A DNA stretch of 64,000 bases. It comes from Lepiota brunneoincarnata. Its lineage: Eukaryota > Basidiomycota > Agaricomycetes > Agaricales > Agaricaceae. The position numbers and the translations under genes were made by a program. The DNA lies in the NCBI GenBank assembly GCA_023014365.1, contig JAEBUN010000017.1, positions 1 through 64,000 on the forward strand, written 5' to 3'. The notes beneath the pieces are model-generated. The model did not search any database, was not told the DNA's origin, and saw only the letters and a program-made list of their open reading frames with translations. Shown here in pieces: positions 60,704 through 64,000 of this stretch (position 1 is the first letter of the stretch; the number at the start of each line of letters is the position of its first letter).

Positions 60704-61072
60704 TGTTGAAGCAGGAGCGTTGGGGGACTGGTAAGGAGTCCTAACAGCGAAGGAACGAGTGTATTATGCGAAGGGAATGACTAGAAATGAAAGGAACAAG
60801 CTGTGGACAGCTGTGAGAGACTGGAGTGGAGATAGAACTAACTACTCACCTGTGGACAGCTGTGAGAGACTGGAAGTCCCAAAAGCGTCCACAGGTGCAA
60901 GTCCATGTCTAGATCACATGACTAGCTACCAAAAGCGTCCAGGCCTATCTACAAGTCCACAAACACAACAACAAACAAGTGGGACTGTTCAGAGCACAAT
61001 AAGACAAGTGCACACTGCTCACCACAGGAGTGCATATAGCACATCCTGGCATGTCACAGGGCACTCCTAACA
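60704..61072 (-). repeat. Copia-1 5' LTR
   Basis: 369 bp, TGTTAGGAG...CTTCAACA on the minus strand, right flank AGTGT in LINE-A 3' UTR. It differs from the 3' LTR at about 8 sites. Confidence 0.95.
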
Positions 61073-61150
61073 AGTGTACGGCTCAGTCAACTGTACTGTG
61101 GTACGTTGCTGCATGCGGCCTCCCTATGTGGCCCGCGTAATAAATTGGAG

Positions 61151-61178
<28 letters not shown>
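61073..61178 (+). mobile_element. LINE-A 3'-UTR end with A-tail
   Basis: About 83 bp of LINE-A 3' UTR (AGTGTACGGCTCAG...TAAATTGGAGATTT) and a ~23-A tail. The upstream part is replaced by the copia LTR. The tail is followed by GGGGCCTG, LINE-A RT/RNase H sequence. Confidence 0.88.
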
Positions 61179-61182
<4 letters not shown>

Positions 61183-61650
61183 CCTGTTGTTGATGCTAAC
61201 CAGCATCTTGCTGCCCTCGCTGGGCCTTTCGACACTGTTGCACCGGAGGCTTGGCCAGAGCGTCGTCTCTTGGATGTGTACCCAGGCCGGGTCTACTTCC
61301 ACTTGTACGACCGAGGGGTGGAGCACACCCTTGCGGCCCATGTTGCGGCTCTCAACCGGGTTCTTGCCCGGGCGCATGCCGATCCGGGGGTCCTGGTGGC
61401 AGTGGTGGACGCGAGTCTGCCGCCCCACCGGGTCCACCAGGCGGTTCCGGCTGCCCAAGTTTTCCAGAGGCTGGACTGCATCCATGCAGTCCGGCTTCCG
61501 GGGGGGAAGGTCACAGCTCCTGAGGCCGAGCTTTTTGCCATCCAGCTGGCAGTGTCCAAGGCAGTTTCTGTCGAGGGCATCGCTGGTCTCATCTTGTTCA
61601 CCGACTCAATGGCTGCGGCCAGGCGGGCAGTGGACCCGTCAGTGCACTCT
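61179..61650 (+). pseudogene. LINE-A connection and RNase H fragment between two tails
   Basis: An open frame through GPVVDANQHLAALAGPFD, VLVAVVDASLPPHRVHQ and LILFTDSMAAARRAVDPSVHS, where a LINE-B tail starts. The catalytic Asp of FTDS is present. It is target DNA (472 bp) between a LINE-A tail on the left and a LINE-B tail on the right. Confidence 0.88.
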
Positions 61651-63126
61651 TTTTTTTTTTTTTTTTTTTGAAATCAACAATTTATAACGTGGTGCCCGAA
61701 CGCAGTCCGCGTGCACTAGCTACATACAAGGCAACTAATACATGGTATAACTACCAATAAAGGTAGGGAAGAGAGTCCCGCTGACTCAAAAGGCTACACT
61801 CCATAAAGAAGTGCGCGTGGGCGAAGAGTCCACTACCCCGACAGAAACCAGGGTGCGGCAGACGAGGGGTGGATAGGGCCAGCAGGTCCCCCCCCCCCGA
61901 AGGGGGTTAGGAGTCACTTCTCCGTAAATCCCTACACCCCATGGACCAAGGCTCTAAGAACTTCGGGTCTCCGCCCCTAGGGGTGTCAGGAGTCAATTCT
62001 CCATAAATCACTACACCCCGCCCGAGGGTGGAGGGCAAATAACCACCAGTCCCTCAAGGCCAAAGCCGCAAGGGGGGAATAACCCGAAGGCCCTCCCCAA
62101 TTATCCCACCCCTTGGGGCTGGGATAGGAACGCAAATGCGGAGGGGTTACGTTCCAGAAAGCCCAGAAAGGCGTCGAGGTTGCGGGGCAAACCGCCACAT
62201 CACGTATACTTCGGACAAGAAGTGAGTATGTGAGTACGGGTTTCAAGCCGCAACCCACACGGACAGGAGTGATCCTCCTGGGGATGGAATCTAGCGCGGT
62301 ACTCCCCGATAGGAGCATGACCGAGTATAGTGCGGGCGGCCCTCGCTGTGCCAGCGACAGACATCCGGGGGCCGATTTCTCAGAGCCACGCACCTCCGGA
62401 GAGATACGAGGGCTGGATTGGCTTCCCGAGGGAGTCCAGCAGGGGGAGGAAGTTCCTTCCTCTATAAAGGGGCGAGCAAAACATATTCACCCACTCGTTG
62501 ATACACCCTCTCGTGACTTCAGCCCGGAGAGAGTCAATAGTAGTTGCCGGGTGAACGCCCAGCGATACACGGAGCTCCTTCGCCATCTCGACGGTGTCGG
62601 AGTAAAGCTCTGCAACAGAGCCCGAAGGCACCTGCCAGAAGGTAACGGTCCGCTGGGCCTTGGAAGACAGCCAGCGGTCCAGGGACTGGCACACCTCCAG
62701 GGAGTGAACCTGGCCTGCGTGCATGGAGGGATCTACAGCTCTGCAGGCTCCGCCTGCAGAGCTGGTGTAGATAAAGATGTGGTCGGTTTCCGCACGGTCT
62801 AGGACCATGCTTACTCCCAACCAAATGGAGTGGAGCTCCGCGTCAGCAAGCAGAACCCTCCCCGCGGCCTGCCTGGCCTGCTTGACCAGACGCCTGCCTG
62901 CAAACACGCAAGCTGCCGAGACAGCCTGCAGCCTTCCGCACGGCAGCTGGTGGGCACCAGCCGCTATGCAGACAGACGACGGATCAGACTGCGCTCTCCG
63001 AATGGAGGCGTGTAGCCCATCGAGGTGCCATTGCTTTGAATCCCCCTCGGGATCAACGGTGTAGAGTCTAAATCTGATCCGCTCCGAAAAGCGGTCCAAA
63101 AGACGGAGACCTGGCCTGTTCTCATC
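61651..63126 (-). mobile_element. LINE-B: RNase H, zinc tail, 3' UTR
   Basis: Poly-T 61,651-61,669 and the LINE-B 3' end; 3' UTR with two modules to ~62,050. Frames 63,099-62,380 (RNase H LLADAELHSIWLGVSM, IFIYTSSAGGACRAVDPSMH) and 62,393-62,080 (zinc-tail region, shifted) give the ORF2 C-terminus. It is cut upstream by a LINE-A tail at 63,127. Little decay is visible in the RNase H part. Confidence 0.88.
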
Positions 63127-64000
63127 TTTTTTTTTTTTTTTTTTTTAAATCTCCAATTTATTACACGGGCCGCGTAGGGAGGCCGTGCGCAGCAACGTAC
63201 TACAGTACAAACGACCGAGCCGTACACTACGGGGTATCTGTACATACAACGCGTGACCGCGGATGCGGGCATGCGTTTCCCCATGCCCAGGACGAAGCCG
63301 CCCCGAACGAACGGAGGCGGGAAGACGGCTGCCGCCCAGCGCGTGGCACAGGAACCAAGCCGGAGCGAGGTCCCCCCCCTTATCGGGGGTTAGGGGTCAA
63401 TTCCCACGTAAATCCCTACACGCCGCCCGAAGACAGCGGGGGAATAACCAATGCCCCGGCCCGGGCCCAACCGGGCGCTAGGCAGAGCTACTAGCCGATA
63501 CCCCCCGGGGGGGGCCCAGCCCTCTCAGCGAACGCGAACGCGGTCGGGGACGCCTCGAGGAAAGCTATGAGAGCCTCGACCGTAGCCGGGACCCCCGCCA
63601 TGGAGTGCCTGGGGCAGCTCCGAAACACATGCTCACGAGTCTCCTCCCGAAACCCGCAGCGACAGGAATAATCCTCCTGGAGGAAAAAACGCCTCCGATA
63701 GCTCCCTATCGGCACGTGGTTAAGAATAGCACGCGTCATCCGGGCCATTACTGACACCGAGTGAGCGTGCGGGATCCAGGCACCACCGTGGAGATACGTG
63801 GGCCGCAGGGGACGGTCATCGTCCCTGGCGAGCTGGAGGAAACCATGCCCGCGATGGTCAGGATCCTGGAACAAGTCGATCCAGCGGTCCTGACACGACC
63901 GTACTTCCTCCTTCCGGAGGTAGTCAAGCGAGGCCCGGGGACGAGCCCCTACCCCAACGGGAGGCAACGACCGAGCGAAGTCGTGCACCTGAGTATGGAA
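63127..64000 (-). mobile_element. LINE-A: RNase H end, zinc tail, 3' UTR (runs off the window)
   Basis: Poly-T 63,127-63,146, 3' UTR with the hairpin module near 63,370-63,420, then an open frame 63,988-63,491 (HDFARSLPPVGVGARPRASL; CRCGFREETREHVFRSC; PPPGGIG). It is GC-rich with few CpG losses compared with other copies, so it may belong to a younger or less mutated copy that continues beyond the window. Confidence 0.88.

Larger units (their letters stand above)
47790..61072 (-). mobile_element. Copia-1: Ty1/copia retrotransposon split by chromovirus-2
   Basis: LTRs of 369 bp (60,704-61,072 as 5' LTR, 47,790-48,158 as 3' LTR) differ at about 8 positions (2%). PBS at 60,703, a single Gag-Pol frame interrupted only by chromovirus-2, and a polypurine tract (CAAGGGGGTG) at 48,159-48,168. 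Without the nested element it is ~5.1 kb with an open frame of ~1,418 codons, so it was probably active when chromovirus-2 landed. The flanks do not match: CAAGT in LINE-B ORF1 on the left, AGTGT in LINE-A 3' UTR on the right. Confidence 0.95.

Noticed and set aside
1..64000. Host protein genes, tRNA, rRNA, CRISPR arrays.
   Set aside because: Every long frame is accounted for by a transposon domain or its shadow; I saw no tRNA-like cloverleaf, rRNA segment or regularly spaced short repeats.

Overview
The window is a GC-rich retrotransposon graveyard from a filamentous fungus, most likely a basidiomycete (Agaricomycetes). I infer this from the element types (Tad/I-like LINEs with C-terminal zinc knuckles, chromodomain Ty3 elements, a copia element), the 50-60 bp introns, and the decay pattern, in which many broken codons are CGA-to-TGA or TGG-to-TAG/TGA. 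I found no host gene, tRNA, rRNA or CRISPR array. Essentially every base belongs to one of six repeat families, and no stretch over 300 bases is left without an assignment.

Families. LINE-A begins TCATCCCTTCTTGG and ends TAAATTGGAGATTT plus an A-tail. LINE-B begins CATCACTTCTTGATC and ends ATAAATTGTTGATTTC plus an A-tail. Both encode ORF1 (gag-like; in LINE-A it has zinc knuckles) and ORF2 (endonuclease EN, reverse transcriptase RT, RNase H, zinc-knuckle tail). Chromovirus-1 is a Ty3/Tf1-type element with 660-bp LTRs. Chromovirus-2 is a Ty3/Tf1-type element with 384-bp LTRs. Copia-1 is a Ty1/copia element with 369-bp LTRs. The sixth family is a 229-bp CACTA-like MITE.

Layout. 1-8 kb: LINE-B and LINE-A pieces, with a lone copia LTR at 5.6 kb. 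8.5-16.3 kb: complete chromovirus-1 inserted in LINE-A ORF1 (TSD CCTTG). 16.4-38.2 kb: a dense mosaic of LINE-A and LINE-B fragments in both orientations, with a chromovirus-1 solo LTR (28.8-29.5 kb, TSD CTCAT) and the MITE (33.9 kb, TSD CAT). 38.2-43.8 kb: a decayed, 5'-truncated second chromovirus-1 on the minus strand. 43.8-47.8 kb: a copia 5' end, then LINE pieces. 47.8-61.1 kb: copia-1 on the minus strand, split by chromovirus-2 (49,790-57,972, TSD AAAGC). 61.1-64 kb: LINE fragments.

Main discoveries. (1) Chromovirus-1 carries, antisense between pol and the 3' LTR, a spliced gene with its own TATA box. It encodes a protein with exact CX2CX6CX6CX2CX6C (Zn2Cys6) spacing flanked by long charged, coiled-coil-like helices; two diverged copies share exons, phase and introns. 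(2) Both chromoviruses show Tf1-type self-priming: 11 nt just downstream of the LTR are complementary to the predicted RNA 5' end, which lies exactly 34 nt from the TATA box in each element. (3) Chromovirus-2 has extra ORFs: a triple zinc-knuckle protein after pol, a small overlapping ORF, and a two-segment hydrophobic peptide in frame before gag. (4) LINE-A and LINE-B share a 5' terminal motif and a 3'-UTR hairpin module. Matching target-site duplications lie on separated, inverted fragments, which points to internal inversions.
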